Of a DNA stretch of 45,334 nt, positions 16,781 to 24,518 are shown piece after piece (position 1 is the first letter of the stretch; each line of letters starts with the position of its first letter). Below the pieces are notes generated by a model. It made no database searches, was not told the DNA's origin, and saw only the letters and a list, made by a program, of their open reading frames with translations. The position numbers and the translations under genes were made by a program. Source of the DNA: Hyphomicrobiales bacterium (lineage in GTDB: Bacteria > Pseudomonadota > Alphaproteobacteria > Rhizobiales > Xanthobacteraceae); NCBI GenBank assembly GCA_021323775.1, contig JAJPKK010000284.1:1-45334 (forward strand), in the 5' to 3' direction.

Positions 16781-17482
16781 GTGGCGACCATCGTTCTTGC
16801 TCATGGCGCGTGGTCGGCGGCGTGGGCTTGGAAAAAGATGCGGCCCCTGATGGCGGCGAGCGGGCACCAATTCTATGCACCGACCTACACGGGATTGGGT
16901 GAGCGCGCGCACCTGGCGCGTCCGGAAAACGATCTTGAAACCCATATTCAAGATGTCGTTGGTGTCATCAAATTCGAGGATCTGCGCGACATCGTTCTCA
17001 TCGGCCACAGCTATGGTGGGATGGTTGCGACCGGCGTCGCCGACCGGGCTCGTGAACGCGTCGCGCAGATCATCTATCTGGATGCCTTTGTCCCGGAAGA
17101 GGGACAGGCCCTCGTCGACTTCTTGCCGCAGCAGGATCGGCAACGCATGCTTGACAGCGTCAAAGCCGGCGACGGTTGGCGCGTCGCTCCCAATCCCATT
17201 CCTCCCGACACGTCCGACGAAGATTCAGCTTGGATCGCGCGACTGCGCATGCCGCAGTCGGTCAGAAGCTTCGAACAGCCAATTCGCCTTCACGCCAAAG
17301 TGACACTGCCGCGTGCCTATGTTCAGTGCATGCGGTACGCCGATAAAAGCCCGTTCGGCCAGTTCGCTGCCCGTGCCAGAGCAGAGCGTTGGCCGTGTTA
17401 CGAGCTTGATGCCAGCCACAGCCCGAATGTCACGGCGCCTGATGCGCTGATGGAGATGCTGCAACGCACCTTGTTGAAATAA
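16781..17482 (+). CDS. Alpha/beta-hydrolase, methylesterase/hydroxynitrile-lyase-like
   Basis: A 233-residue single-domain hydrolase related to plant methylesterase/hydroxynitrile-lyase proteins and bacterial EstC-type esterases. It opens ATIVLAHGAWSAAWAW (oxyanion-hole HG), has the nucleophile Ser77 in IGHSYGGMV, a candidate acid Asp188 in RYADKSPF, and His213 in DASHSPN. The GTG at 16781 is chosen because GGAG lies 6 nt upstream and the fold starts immediately; ATG 16766 is inside the leader. It is cytoplasmic. Placed between two solute-binding genes and livGFHM, it may cleave an imported ester. Substrate unknown. Confidence 0.85.
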   Translation: MATIVLAHGAWSAAWAWKKMRPLMAASGHQFYAPTYTGLGERAHLARPENDLETHIQDVVGVIKFEDLRDIVLIGHSYGGMVATGVADRARERVAQIIYLDAFVPEEGQALVDFLPQQDRQRMLDSVKAGDGWRVAPNPIPPDTSDEDSAWIARLRMPQSVRSFEQPIRLHAKVTLPRAYVQCMRYADKSPFGQFAARARAERWPCYELDASHSPNVTAPDALMEMLQRTLLK

Positions 17483-17492
17483 GACCCGTCGT

Positions 17493-17552
17493 ATCTCCGA
17501 ATTGGGATCCGGAGATGCTGTTCGACCTCGCGTTGACGCGCGAATGCGCGTC
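17493..17552 (+). terminator. Two hairpins downstream of the esterase
   Basis: The first hairpin pairs ATCTCCG (17493-17499) with CGGAGAT (17510-17516). The second is GACGCGC (17535-17541), loop GAAT, GCGCGTC (17546-17552), followed by GTGTCACGTTTTC, a short and delayed T-tract. The second is a fair candidate for an intrinsic terminator of the esterase transcript; the weak T-run keeps confidence low. Confidence 0.4.
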
Positions 17553-17561
17553 GTGTCACGT

Positions 17562-17603
17562 TTTCTCGTTCTCTTGATCCTCTTTCTCGTTCTCTTGATC
17601 CTC
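17562..17603. repeat. Perfect 21-bp direct repeat
   Basis: Two back-to-back identical copies of a pyrimidine-rich unit beginning TTTCTCGTTCTC and ending TTGATCCTC occupy 17562-17582 and 17583-17603, about 60 bp upstream of the leader ORF before livG. It could be a recent slippage duplication or a doubled regulator site in the liv promoter region. Confidence 0.8.
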
Positions 17604-17662
17604 TTAAGAATTGCCAGGGGCCGGCGGGGTTGCAGTTCGCCGGGTGTGGGAGGAGACAGGAA

Positions 17663-17728
17663 ATGACCGTGGAGGTCGCGAAAATGCCCCCGGCAGGGAC
17701 AGATCCGACCGCGGCTCGATCCCAATGA
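17663..17728 (+). CDS. Putative 21-codon leader ORF coupled to livG
   Basis: ATG 17663 follows a strong ribosome-binding site (GGGAGGAGACAGGAA). The frame encodes 21 residues starting MTVEVAKMPP and ending TAARSQ, and its TGA (17726-17728) overlaps the livG ATG (17725-17727) as ATGA. livG has no comparable site of its own just upstream of 17725, so its translation is probably coupled to this leader. The alternative is that a frameshift separated a longer livG N terminus. No known leader peptide matches. Confidence 0.5.
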   Translation: MTVEVAKMPPAGTDPTAARSQ

Positions 17729-18540
17729 CCGAGATCCCGCTGCGACCGACAATCGAAGTGGAAAGCCGCGGGGCCGCGCCTCTGCTGGAGATTGCGGGGG
17801 TCACGCTGCGCTTTGGCGGCATTGTCGCGCTTAGCGATGTGAGCTTCACTGTCGGCGAAGGGCGTATTGTCGGCCTGATTGGACCCAACGGCGCGGGAAA
17901 AACAACACTCTTCAATTGTTTGAGCAGGCTTTATCGGCCTGAGCGGGGCGATATCCGATTCAACGGAAAATCGCTGCGGCACGCTGCGGCGGCCGACATC
18001 GCGGCCATGGGCATCGGCCGAACCTTCCAGAGCCCGGCGCTGTTTGCCTCCATGTCGGTCCTCGACAATGTCAAGGTCGGCGCCCACCCACGCGGCCATA
18101 ACGGACCCTTGCGCGATGCCATAACGCTGCCACAGGCCCGCCGCGAGGAGCGGGAGATCGATCGGCGGGCGCGCGCAATGCTCGCGTTCGTCGGCCTCGA
18201 AGACGCTGCGACACGCCAGGCCAAGAGCTTGGCCTTTGGTGCGCAAAAGCGCGTGGAACTGGCGCGTGCGCTTGCCGCTCAGCCATCGCTGCTACTTCTC
18301 GACGAACCGGCCGGCGGACTCAATCATGAGGAAGTGGCTGAACTGGGAGCTCTGATCCGCTCGGTTCGCGACAGGCTCGGGATCAGCATATTGTTGGTTG
18401 AGCATCACATGGGACTGGTGATGAGCCTTTCCGATCGGGTCGTGGTCCTCAATTTCGGCCGCGTGATCGCCGACGGGCCGCCCGATGATGTGCGCGGCAA
18501 CGCGGCAGTCACTGAGGCGTATCTCGGGAAGCGACACTGA
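17725..18540 (+). CDS. livG: Branched-chain-type ABC transporter ATP-binding protein LivG
   Basis: A 271-residue ATPase subunit of a high-affinity branched-chain amino-acid-type importer. Walker A is GPNGAGKTT (near residue 55), the signature region SLAFGAQKRVELARALA, Walker B LLLLDEPAGGLN, and the switch histidine in VEHHMGLVMSL. The first 25 residues (TEIPLRPTIEVESRG) precede the ABC domain, slightly longer than usual. It couples ATP hydrolysis to transport through LivH/LivM. It overlaps livF by one base (TGATG) and lies in livGFHMK. Substrate range of such systems is wide. Confidence 0.95.
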   Translation: MTEIPLRPTIEVESRGAAPLLEIAGVTLRFGGIVALSDVSFTVGEGRIVGLIGPNGAGKTTLFNCLSRLYRPERGDIRFNGKSLRHAAAADIAAMGIGRTFQSPALFASMSVLDNVKVGAHPRGHNGPLRDAITLPQARREEREIDRRARAMLAFVGLEDAATRQAKSLAFGAQKRVELARALAAQPSLLLLDEPAGGLNHEEVAELGALIRSVRDRLGISILLVEHHMGLVMSLSDRVVVLNFGRVIADGPPDDVRGNAAVTEAYLGKRH

Positions 18541-19247
18541 TGACGCCGATATTGCAGCTGCGCGCGGTAAAGGCTTTTTACGGCCAATCCGAAGTCCTGC
18601 ACGGCATCGACATCGCGGTCGAGCGCGGCGGCATGACCGTGCTGCTCGGCGCCAACGGCGCGGGAAAGACAACCGCCCTGCGCGCGATCTGCGGCACGGT
18701 ACGACGCGAAGGCGAAATTATCTTCTCGGAACATCGGCTGAACGGACGCTCGACCGAACAGATCGCGCGATTAGGCATCGCCCATGTGCCGGAAGGGCGA
18801 GGAACGTTTGTCGGCCTGACTGTCGAGGAAAACTTGCGGCTCGGCGCCTACACCTGCACCGGCACGCCGCATGAGAACATGCAGCGCATGTACGCGTATT
18901 TTCCCATTCTCGCCGAGCGGCGGCGGCAACAGGCGGGCGCCTTGTCCGGCGGCGAGCAGCAGATGCTCGCCATCGCCCGCGCTCTAATGATGTCGCCGCA
19001 GCTCTTGTTGCTCGATGAGCCGTCGTTCGGATTGGCGCCGCTCGTCGTCGAATCGATTTTCGCGCTGGTCGAGCGGATACGACGGGAACATCGCGTGAGC
19101 GTGCTCCTGGTGGAGCAGAACGCCAGCCTTGCGCTGGAATTTGCTGATCGCGCCTATCTCATCGAGACCGGCTACGTCGTCTCATCCGGCAGCGCCAAAG
19201 CACTTGCCGACGATCCGCAAATTCGCCGTTCCTATCTCGGTTATTGA
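18540..19247 (+). CDS. livF: Branched-chain-type ABC transporter ATP-binding protein LivF
   Basis: The second ATPase of the importer, 235 residues, the normal LivF size. Walker A GANGAGKTT (near residue 40), AHVPEGRGTFVGLTVEENL typical of LivF, signature LSGGEQQMLAIARAL, Walker B LLLLDEPSFGLAP, and VLLVEQNASLALEFADR with the H-loop position held by glutamine as is usual in this family. Start ATG overlaps the livG stop, indicating coupled translation. Confidence 0.95.
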   Translation: MTPILQLRAVKAFYGQSEVLHGIDIAVERGGMTVLLGANGAGKTTALRAICGTVRREGEIIFSEHRLNGRSTEQIARLGIAHVPEGRGTFVGLTVEENLRLGAYTCTGTPHENMQRMYAYFPILAERRRQQAGALSGGEQQMLAIARALMMSPQLLLLDEPSFGLAPLVVESIFALVERIRREHRVSVLLVEQNASLALEFADRAYLIETGYVVSSGSAKALADDPQIRRSYLGY

Positions 19248-19256
19248 GAGCCCGCG

Positions 19257-20126
19257 ATGCACCAGCTCCTGCAGCAAATTTTCTCGGGACTCGCTGCCGG
19301 CGCCATCTATGCAAGTCTCGCGCTCGCCCTGGTGATGATTTATCGGGCCACCAACCTGGTCAATTTCGCGCAAGGCGAAATGGCCATGTTCTCCACCTAT
19401 ATCGCCTGGACTCTCGTCAACGCGGGCTTGCCGTTCTGGGGCGCGTTCCTGATCACGCTGGCAGTGTCATTCCTCGGCGGTATGGCGATCGAACGGATTG
19501 TCATCCGCCCGGTCGAGAACGCGCCGATCCTCGCCGCGGTGGTCGTCACCATAGGGCTCCTGCTGATCTTCAACTCGCTCGCCGGCTGGATTTACAGTTA
19601 CACGTTGCAGGAGTTCCCCAGTCCGTTTCCCGATCGGCCGCTGTTTGGTGCGCTGATGACGACCCGCGACATCGGCGTGATCGCGGTAACGCTGGTGGTG
19701 CTTGCGGTGCTGTTCTGCTTTTTCCGCTTCACGACGACCGGACTGGCCATGCGTGCCGCCGCGCAAAATCCGGAATCGGCGCGATTGTGCGGTATTCACG
19801 TCGGCCGGATGCTGGCGATCGGCTGGGGCCTGGCGGCGGCAATCGGCGCGGTCGCAGGCATCATGGTGGCGCCGGCCCTCTTCCTCGACCCCAACATGAT
19901 GAGCGGCGTGCTGCTCTACGCCTTTACCGGCGCGCTGATTGGCGGGATCACAAGTCCGGTGGGCGCCGTCATCGGCGGCTTGATCGTCGGCGTGACGGAA
20001 AATCTGGTCGGCACCTATCTCATCGCCAGCCAGCTCAAGTTCACAGTAGCGCTGATTTTGATCATCCTCGTGCTGCTGTTCAGGCCCAATGGCCTGTTTG
20101 GCACGGCGATCGTGCGGCGGGTGTAA
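19257..20126 (+). CDS. livH: Branched-chain-type ABC transporter permease LivH
   Basis: A 289-residue permease with eight or so membrane helices. The opening QQIFSGLAAGAIYASLALAL, then YRATNLVNFAQGEMAMF, is diagnostic of LivH; GALIGGITSPVGAVIGGLIV near the C terminus is the conserved cytoplasmic loop/helix that contacts the ATPases. It begins 9 bp after livF and pairs with LivM to form the channel in the inner membrane. Confidence 0.95.
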   Translation: MHQLLQQIFSGLAAGAIYASLALALVMIYRATNLVNFAQGEMAMFSTYIAWTLVNAGLPFWGAFLITLAVSFLGGMAIERIVIRPVENAPILAAVVVTIGLLLIFNSLAGWIYSYTLQEFPSPFPDRPLFGALMTTRDIGVIAVTLVVLAVLFCFFRFTTTGLAMRAAAQNPESARLCGIHVGRMLAIGWGLAAAIGAVAGIMVAPALFLDPNMMSGVLLYAFTGALIGGITSPVGAVIGGLIVGVTENLVGTYLIASQLKFTVALILIILVLLFRPNGLFGTAIVRRV

Positions 20127-20128
20127 CG

Positions 20129-21211
20129 ATGAGCGAAAGCCTCCCCGTCGGCGCCGCCGGAAAGCTTGCCCCGATCCGCGCGTCCGTGCCGAACGCCGCC
20201 AAGGTCCGCTGGCCTTGCAACTGGCCTTGGAACTGGCCTTGGAACTGGCCTTGGCGCTGGCTTGCCGGCGCCGCATTAATTGCGCTCGCCGTCGTGCTGC
20301 CATTTGCGCTCAGCAACTATCACGTCTTCACCCTGACCCAGGTGATGATCTACGCCATCGCCGTGCTCGGGCTGAACATTCTCACCGGCTACAACGGGCA
20401 GATATCGCTCGGTCACGGCGGCTTCTTCGCCGCGGGCGCCTACACGGCCGCCATCCTCATGCACCGCTACGGCGTGCCCTATTGGGCAACACTGCCGCCG
20501 GCCGGGCTGATCTGCTTCGTGCTTGGCGTGCTGTTCGGCTTGCCGGCGCTGCGCTTCGAAGGGCCCTATCTCGCGCTGGTGACGCTGGCGATGGCGGTGG
20601 CCATGCCGCAGCTGCTCAAATATTTCGACACCTGGACCGGTGGTCAGCAGGGCATCGTTCTCGTCAAGCCGCTGCCGCCGCCCGGGCTTGGACTCGACCG
20701 CGACCGCTGGCTGTACTTTTTTGTCCTCGCGGTGCTCTTGCTCGCCATGCGGCTCGCCGCCAATCTGCTCAACGGACGCACCGGGCGCGCCCTTGTCGCC
20801 ATACGCGATCACCCGATCGCGGCGGTCGCCATGGGCATCAACACCCCCCGGTACAAGACGCTCGCGTTCGGCGCCAGCACCCTGTTCACCGGCGTCGCCG
20901 GCGCACTGGCCGCTATTGTGGTCGGCTTTGTTGCCCCGGAAAGCTTTAGCCTGTTCCTGTCGCTGTCTTTCCTGGTAGGCTCTGCAGTCGGCGGCATCGC
21001 GACGATTGGCGGCGCGATTGTCGGCGGTTTTTTCATCGAGTCCGTGCCCAATCTCGCCAACGACGTCTCGGACGCGGCGCCGTGGGCGATCTACGGACTG
21101 GCGATGCTGCTGTTCATGTATCTGATGCCGCGGGGGCTGGTCGGGACATTGGGGCCCTGGTTCGTGCACGCCATGCGGAAATTTCGATCTGCGCGCGGCG
21201 CCCCGAAGTAA
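20129..21211 (+). CDS. livM: Branched-chain-type ABC transporter permease LivM
   Basis: A 360-residue permease. LNILTGYNGQISLGHGGFFA, FEGPYLALVTLAMAVAMPQL and AIRDHPIAAVAMGINTPRYK are LivM hallmarks. ATG 20129 lies 2 bp after the livH stop. The N-terminal extension before the first helix is unusual: residues about 27-43 read WPCNWPWNWPWNWPWRW, encoded by a 12-bp in-frame tandem repeat. The extension should sit at the membrane interface; its effect is unknown. Confidence 0.95.
   Translation: MSESLPVGAAGKLAPIRASVPNAAKVRWPCNWPWNWPWNWPWRWLAGAALIALAVVLPFALSNYHVFTLTQVMIYAIAVLGLNILTGYNGQISLGHGGFFAAGAYTAAILMHRYGVPYWATLPPAGLICFVLGVLFGLPALRFEGPYLALVTLAMAVAMPQLLKYFDTWTGGQQGIVLVKPLPPPGLGLDRDRWLYFFVLAVLLLAMRLAANLLNGRTGRALVAIRDHPIAAVAMGINTPRYKTLAFGASTLFTGVAGALAAIVVGFVAPESFSLFLSLSFLVGSAVGGIATIGGAIVGGFFIESVPNLANDVSDAAPWAIYGLAMLLFMYLMPRGLVGTLGPWFVHAMRKFRSARGAPK
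20209..20254. repeat. 12-bp in-frame tandem repeat in livM
   Basis: CTGGCCTTGGAA is perfect at 20221-20232 and 20233-20244, with a one-mismatch copy before (20209-20220, CTGGCCTTGCAA) and a 10-bp partial copy after (20245-20254). Because 12 is a multiple of three, copy-number change adds or removes four residues (NWPW) without a frameshift. Confidence 0.9.
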
Positions 21212-21259
21212 TGGTGAAGAGTTGCAAAAACGGCGATGCAAAGCAAAGGGAGGTTCGTC

Positions 21260-22477
21260 ATGAGAGCAAAGCAGAGACTTTTACGCGGCTTGTGCGCCGC
21301 CGCTGGGCTGATGCTCGCAACCAGTTCTCTCCATGCGGCGGGCCAATATGGACCCGGCGTCACCGATACCGAAATCAAGATCGGCAATACCAATCCTTAC
21401 AGCGGGCCAGCCTCATCCTACGGAATCAATGGCAAAGTCCACGCCGCGTATTTTGCCATGATCAACGAGAGGGGAGGCATTAACGGTCGAAAAATCAACT
21501 ACATCACGCGCGACGACAGCTACAGTCCGCCCAAGACCGTGGAACTGGTGCGCCAGATGGTCGAGCAAGACCAGGTGTTCTTGCTGTTCGCTACGCTGGG
21601 GACGCCGCCGAACATGGCGATCCACGGTTATCTGAACGACAACAAGGTACCGCAATTGTTCGTCGCCACCGGCGCCGATCAATGGAATGATCCCAAGCAC
21701 TTTCCTTGGACCATGATGTGGCTGCCGAGCTACGGCATCGAATCGCGCATCTATGCGAACTACATCCTGAAGAATCTGCCGAATGCCAAGATCGCCGTGC
21801 TCTATCAGAACGACGACTACGGCAAGGACTATCTCAATGGATTGCGCGCCGGCCTCGGCGACAAGGCCGCCAAAATGATCGTGGCGACGCAGTCTTATGA
21901 AACCACCGATCCGACCATCGATTCACAGGTCGTGGCGCTGCAGGCGAGCGGCGCAGATGTGCTCCTGACGGCGGCGATTCCGAAATTCGCCGCGCAGACC
22001 GTCCGCAAGGTCTATGATATTGGCTGGAAACCCACGCACTTCCTTAATTCGGTCGGCAATTCGGTCGGTACGGTGATGAAGCCGGCGGGGTTGGAGAAAG
22101 GCGTCGGCACTATCTCCGCCACCTACATTATGGATCCAACCGATCCGCAATGGCAGGACACTCCGGAGTACAAAGAATGGCTTGCCTTCATGAACAACCA
22201 CGGTCTTTCCGCCAACGTCACCGACGTCCAGGCGGCCATCGGCTATTCCTATGCGCAGACCCTGGTCGAAGTACTCAAGATGTGCGGCGACAATCTCACT
22301 CGTGAGAACGTCATGAAGCAGGCGGCGAGCCTGCATAATCTGAGGCTGCCGCTGCTGCTGCCGGGTATTACGCTTTCCACCAGCGCCGACGACTTCGATC
22401 CGATCAAGCAGATGCAGTTGCAGAAGTTCGATGGTACGACTTGGAAGTTGTTCGGCGAAGTGCTGTCCGGCAGCTAG
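21260..22477 (+). CDS. livK: Branched-chain-type ABC transporter solute-binding protein, Sec signal
   Basis: The 405-residue binding protein of the liv set. The leader MRAKQRLLRGLCAAAGLMLA lacks a twin-arginine motif and looks Sec-type, with cleavage near LHAAG. The mature start GVTDTEIKIGNTNPYSGPAS, then DDSYSPPKTVELVRQMVEQD and LFATLGTPPNMAI, belong to the common ABC substrate-binding type. ATG 21260 follows AAAGGGAGG. Last gene of livGFHMK, closed by a strong hairpin 27 nt after the stop. Ligand unknown. Confidence 0.92.
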   Translation: MRAKQRLLRGLCAAAGLMLATSSLHAAGQYGPGVTDTEIKIGNTNPYSGPASSYGINGKVHAAYFAMINERGGINGRKINYITRDDSYSPPKTVELVRQMVEQDQVFLLFATLGTPPNMAIHGYLNDNKVPQLFVATGADQWNDPKHFPWTMMWLPSYGIESRIYANYILKNLPNAKIAVLYQNDDYGKDYLNGLRAGLGDKAAKMIVATQSYETTDPTIDSQVVALQASGADVLLTAAIPKFAAQTVRKVYDIGWKPTHFLNSVGNSVGTVMKPAGLEKGVGTISATYIMDPTDPQWQDTPEYKEWLAFMNNHGLSANVTDVQAAIGYSYAQTLVEVLKMCGDNLTRENVMKQAASLHNLRLPLLLPGITLSTSADDFDPIKQMQLQKFDGTTWKLFGEVLSGS

Positions 22478-22503
22478 TGAGGCATACTTTCAATTCGGCA
22501 TCT

Positions 22504-22526
22504 GTCGCGCCGAATTGCGGCGCGAC
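22504..22526 (+). terminator. 9-bp perfect hairpin after livK
   Basis: GTCGCGCCG (22504-22512), loop AATTG, CGGCGCGAC (22518-22526). It starts 27 nt after the livK stop. No T-tract follows (GGCCCCTTGCG), so it may be an mRNA-stabilising or Rho-associated 3' end rather than a classic intrinsic terminator. Confidence 0.55.
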
Positions 22527-22755
22527 GGCCCCTTGCGCCGGATGATATGACCGATAGGGCGTCGCCGTGAATCGGCCTCGATGGCGTGCGGTCTGTGGCC
22601 TCGCAAAGCGCGGCCGCCCGACTGACCTGTTCGTAGATGCGACGATTTTGCCGCAAGTAAGCGACTTTCAGCAGATGGGCTTTTGCAGGAGCATGTAAGA
22701 GGCGCAATCGATCTTATGAGTTGCGGCTTCACGTTCCAGGCCGAAGGGGAGAGCA

Positions 22756-22986
22756 ATGCCGCATGTCATCGTCAAGCTCTATGCGGGCCGAACCAAGCAA
22801 CAAAAGGCGAAGCTCGCAGAGCAGATCACCAGGGCTGTCACAACCACATTAAAGTGCGGGGAAGAGGCCGTTTCTGTCGCAATCGAAGATGTAGAACCGA
22901 ACGCTTGGACCGAGCAGGTTTATAAGAAGGACATTCTGCGCAGCCCTGAAACGATCTACAAAAAGCCCGGGTATAATCCGCTCTGA
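22756..22986 (+). CDS. Tautomerase (4-oxalocrotonate tautomerase family)
   Basis: A 76-residue tautomerase-superfamily protein. After removal of Met it begins PHVIVKLYAGRTKQQKAKLA, giving the catalytic N-terminal proline; ITRAVTTTL and VSVAIEDVEPNAW complete the beta-alpha-beta unit. Members isomerise 2-hydroxymuconate-type intermediates in meta-cleavage of aromatics, or have other substrates. GGGGAGAGCA before ATG 22756 is a good ribosome-binding site. It is separated from livK by 278 bp with the hairpin at 22504-22526 and otherwise nothing recognised, so it probably has its own promoter. Its presence favours an aromatic-acid role for the island. Confidence 0.85.
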   Translation: MPHVIVKLYAGRTKQQKAKLAEQITRAVTTTLKCGEEAVSVAIEDVEPNAWTEQVYKKDILRSPETIYKKPGYNPL

Positions 22987-23321
22987 GCAAAGCACCTTAC
23001 GACCAAGTTTTTGTCGTAATTGCAATAACTTGCCTGAAAGGCGCCAGCATATGCGCATATTTTTGCCCAAGCGGCAGGTTCCATTAATGGCTCCTCCGTC
23101 GGGGGAAGGGACAACACCGGACGACTCGAAAACTCCCAGTAACGCGTACGCCCGGCGTGCCCCGGGGCGGCGCGGCGTGTCCTAGGTTCTGGCGCGCCGT
23201 TCTCCGCCCTCGAGCGCAATCGCTTCGGACCGAATCGATCGCCGCTCGCGTCGGAAGACCGGGTGCCAGTTTTTCGGATCGTGCTCCAGGGGACTTGTTG
23301 TCGCGACGCAGATGAAGTCAG
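22987..23321. other. Gap after the tautomerase gene
   Basis: No gene is recognised. TTACGAC (22997-23003) and GTCGTAA (23013-23019) form a 7-bp hairpin with a T-rich loop 10 nt after the tautomerase stop, a possible transcript end. ATATGCGCATAT at 23049-23060 is a perfect 12-bp palindrome. The rest is GC-rich without pattern. Confidence 0.4.
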
Positions 23322-24350
23322 TCACCGTGGACGCAGCCAGTCCAAGGTGGAAGGATTTAACCCGGAGGTCATCAGCGCCCGCACAACGGCGCGCGTCCAA
23401 GCGTCCAATCTGTGCAGCGCGGACCAAAAGACGGGGACGCCCTTGCGGCACAGCTTGCGGATCCCTTGCGCCAAGCGCCTGGCTTTGCGGCGGACCTGGC
23501 GGCGGACATGGCGCTTTGCGCTCTCGGCATTGCCGGTGAGGACCCATAGCCCAATCGGAACAAACAGGACGCCGACGAGGATCAACTCGAGCCCAAATGA
23601 AAACGCCGCGACGTGATCGACCGGCCAGCGCCAGATCTCTTTGAGATAATTCACCTGCAGCGCGATCTTCTTGATCGGCGTGACGTGGACGCAATTCTCG
23701 CGCAGCCCATATTCCAGGTCGGCAGGGAAGCCGCCGAGCCCCAACAGATAGAGCACGCTGCGCTCGAAATTGGTCTTTCCATTTGCATGGTCTCGGCCAT
23801 ATTGGCGCGGCGCGTCGCTGAGGACGATCCGTTGATCGACAAGGTTGTCGAGGCGCTGCTCCCATTGGCTCTCATCGGTTTTCAGGCGAAAGACGGCCGC
23901 ATACCATTCCGCGTAGCGGGCATGCAGCGTCGCGTCGTATTCCAGATCGGCATCGCTGCGTCGGTCTTGGCTGTCTTCGGCGCTGACCAAACGCGGCGCG
24001 AGCATGTCGCGACGCGGATTGTTTTGCCAGGCGCGGACCGCCTCGGGGGCCCGATCGTGATGCGCCTTGAGCTTGGCCTTGGCGGTGAGCAGTGCGGTCA
24101 CAAAATAGGTGCGCGTGCAGCTCGCAGACGCTTCCCAGATTTGCGCGGTTTCAAGCGCCGGCGCGCTTGCCATATCGGCGCCGACCCAGACATAGCCGCT
24201 TGCCTTGCCGCGCGCAGCCTGCGCCCAGTCGAGCAGCGACACGCCCAAAAGCGCGCAGCCGAGCGCAATAGCAGCCAGACGAATACGATAAACAACAGGA
24301 CGCACTGAAAAACGCCACCCGGCCCCTAGACAGCCTAGGTTCGGGCTCAT
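23322..24350 (-). CDS. Unknown two-TM membrane protein
   Basis: A 342-residue protein I do not recognise. One hydrophobic segment is near the N terminus (about 25-43, RLAAIALGCALLGVSLL) and a second near 253-275 (FSFGLELILVGVLFVPIGLW); the loop of about 200 residues between them would be periplasmic, with two cysteines (SCTRTYF and ENCVHV) and a charged helical part (DRRSDADLEYDATLHARYAEW). The C terminus after the second helix is strongly basic (RRQVRRKARRLAQG) and cytoplasmic. Start ATG 24350 lacks a clear ribosome-binding site; GTG 24305 is an alternative. Codon use is like the neighbours, so it is probably a real gene. Confidence 0.6.
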   Translation of the reverse strand: MSPNLGCLGAGWRFSVRPVVYRIRLAAIALGCALLGVSLLDWAQAARGKASGYVWVGADMASAPALETAQIWEASASCTRTYFVTALLTAKAKLKAHHDRAPEAVRAWQNNPRRDMLAPRLVSAEDSQDRRSDADLEYDATLHARYAEWYAAVFRLKTDESQWEQRLDNLVDQRIVLSDAPRQYGRDHANGKTNFERSVLYLLGLGGFPADLEYGLRENCVHVTPIKKIALQVNYLKEIWRWPVDHVAAFSFGLELILVGVLFVPIGLWVLTGNAESAKRHVRRQVRRKARRLAQGIRKLCRKGVPVFWSALHRLDAWTRAVVRALMTSGLNPSTLDWLRPR

Positions 24351-24518
24351 TTGAGCCGGAATTAAGACAACGCGCCGGCATCCTTTGCCCGATTCGCCCC
24401 GCTATTCGAGGCGATGAGGCCGCACCATATTTCGCCGTGTGTCATATCTCCGACATATCGCAGTTGTCTCGCACTTGTGCGTTCCCATCGCGCTGACGCA
24501 GAGCGGTCCGTCCCGAAC

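Noticed and set aside
19244-20128. Extended livM start within the livH gene
   Set aside because: The open frame before 20129 is the out-of-frame shadow of livH; ATG 20129 directly follows the livH stop.
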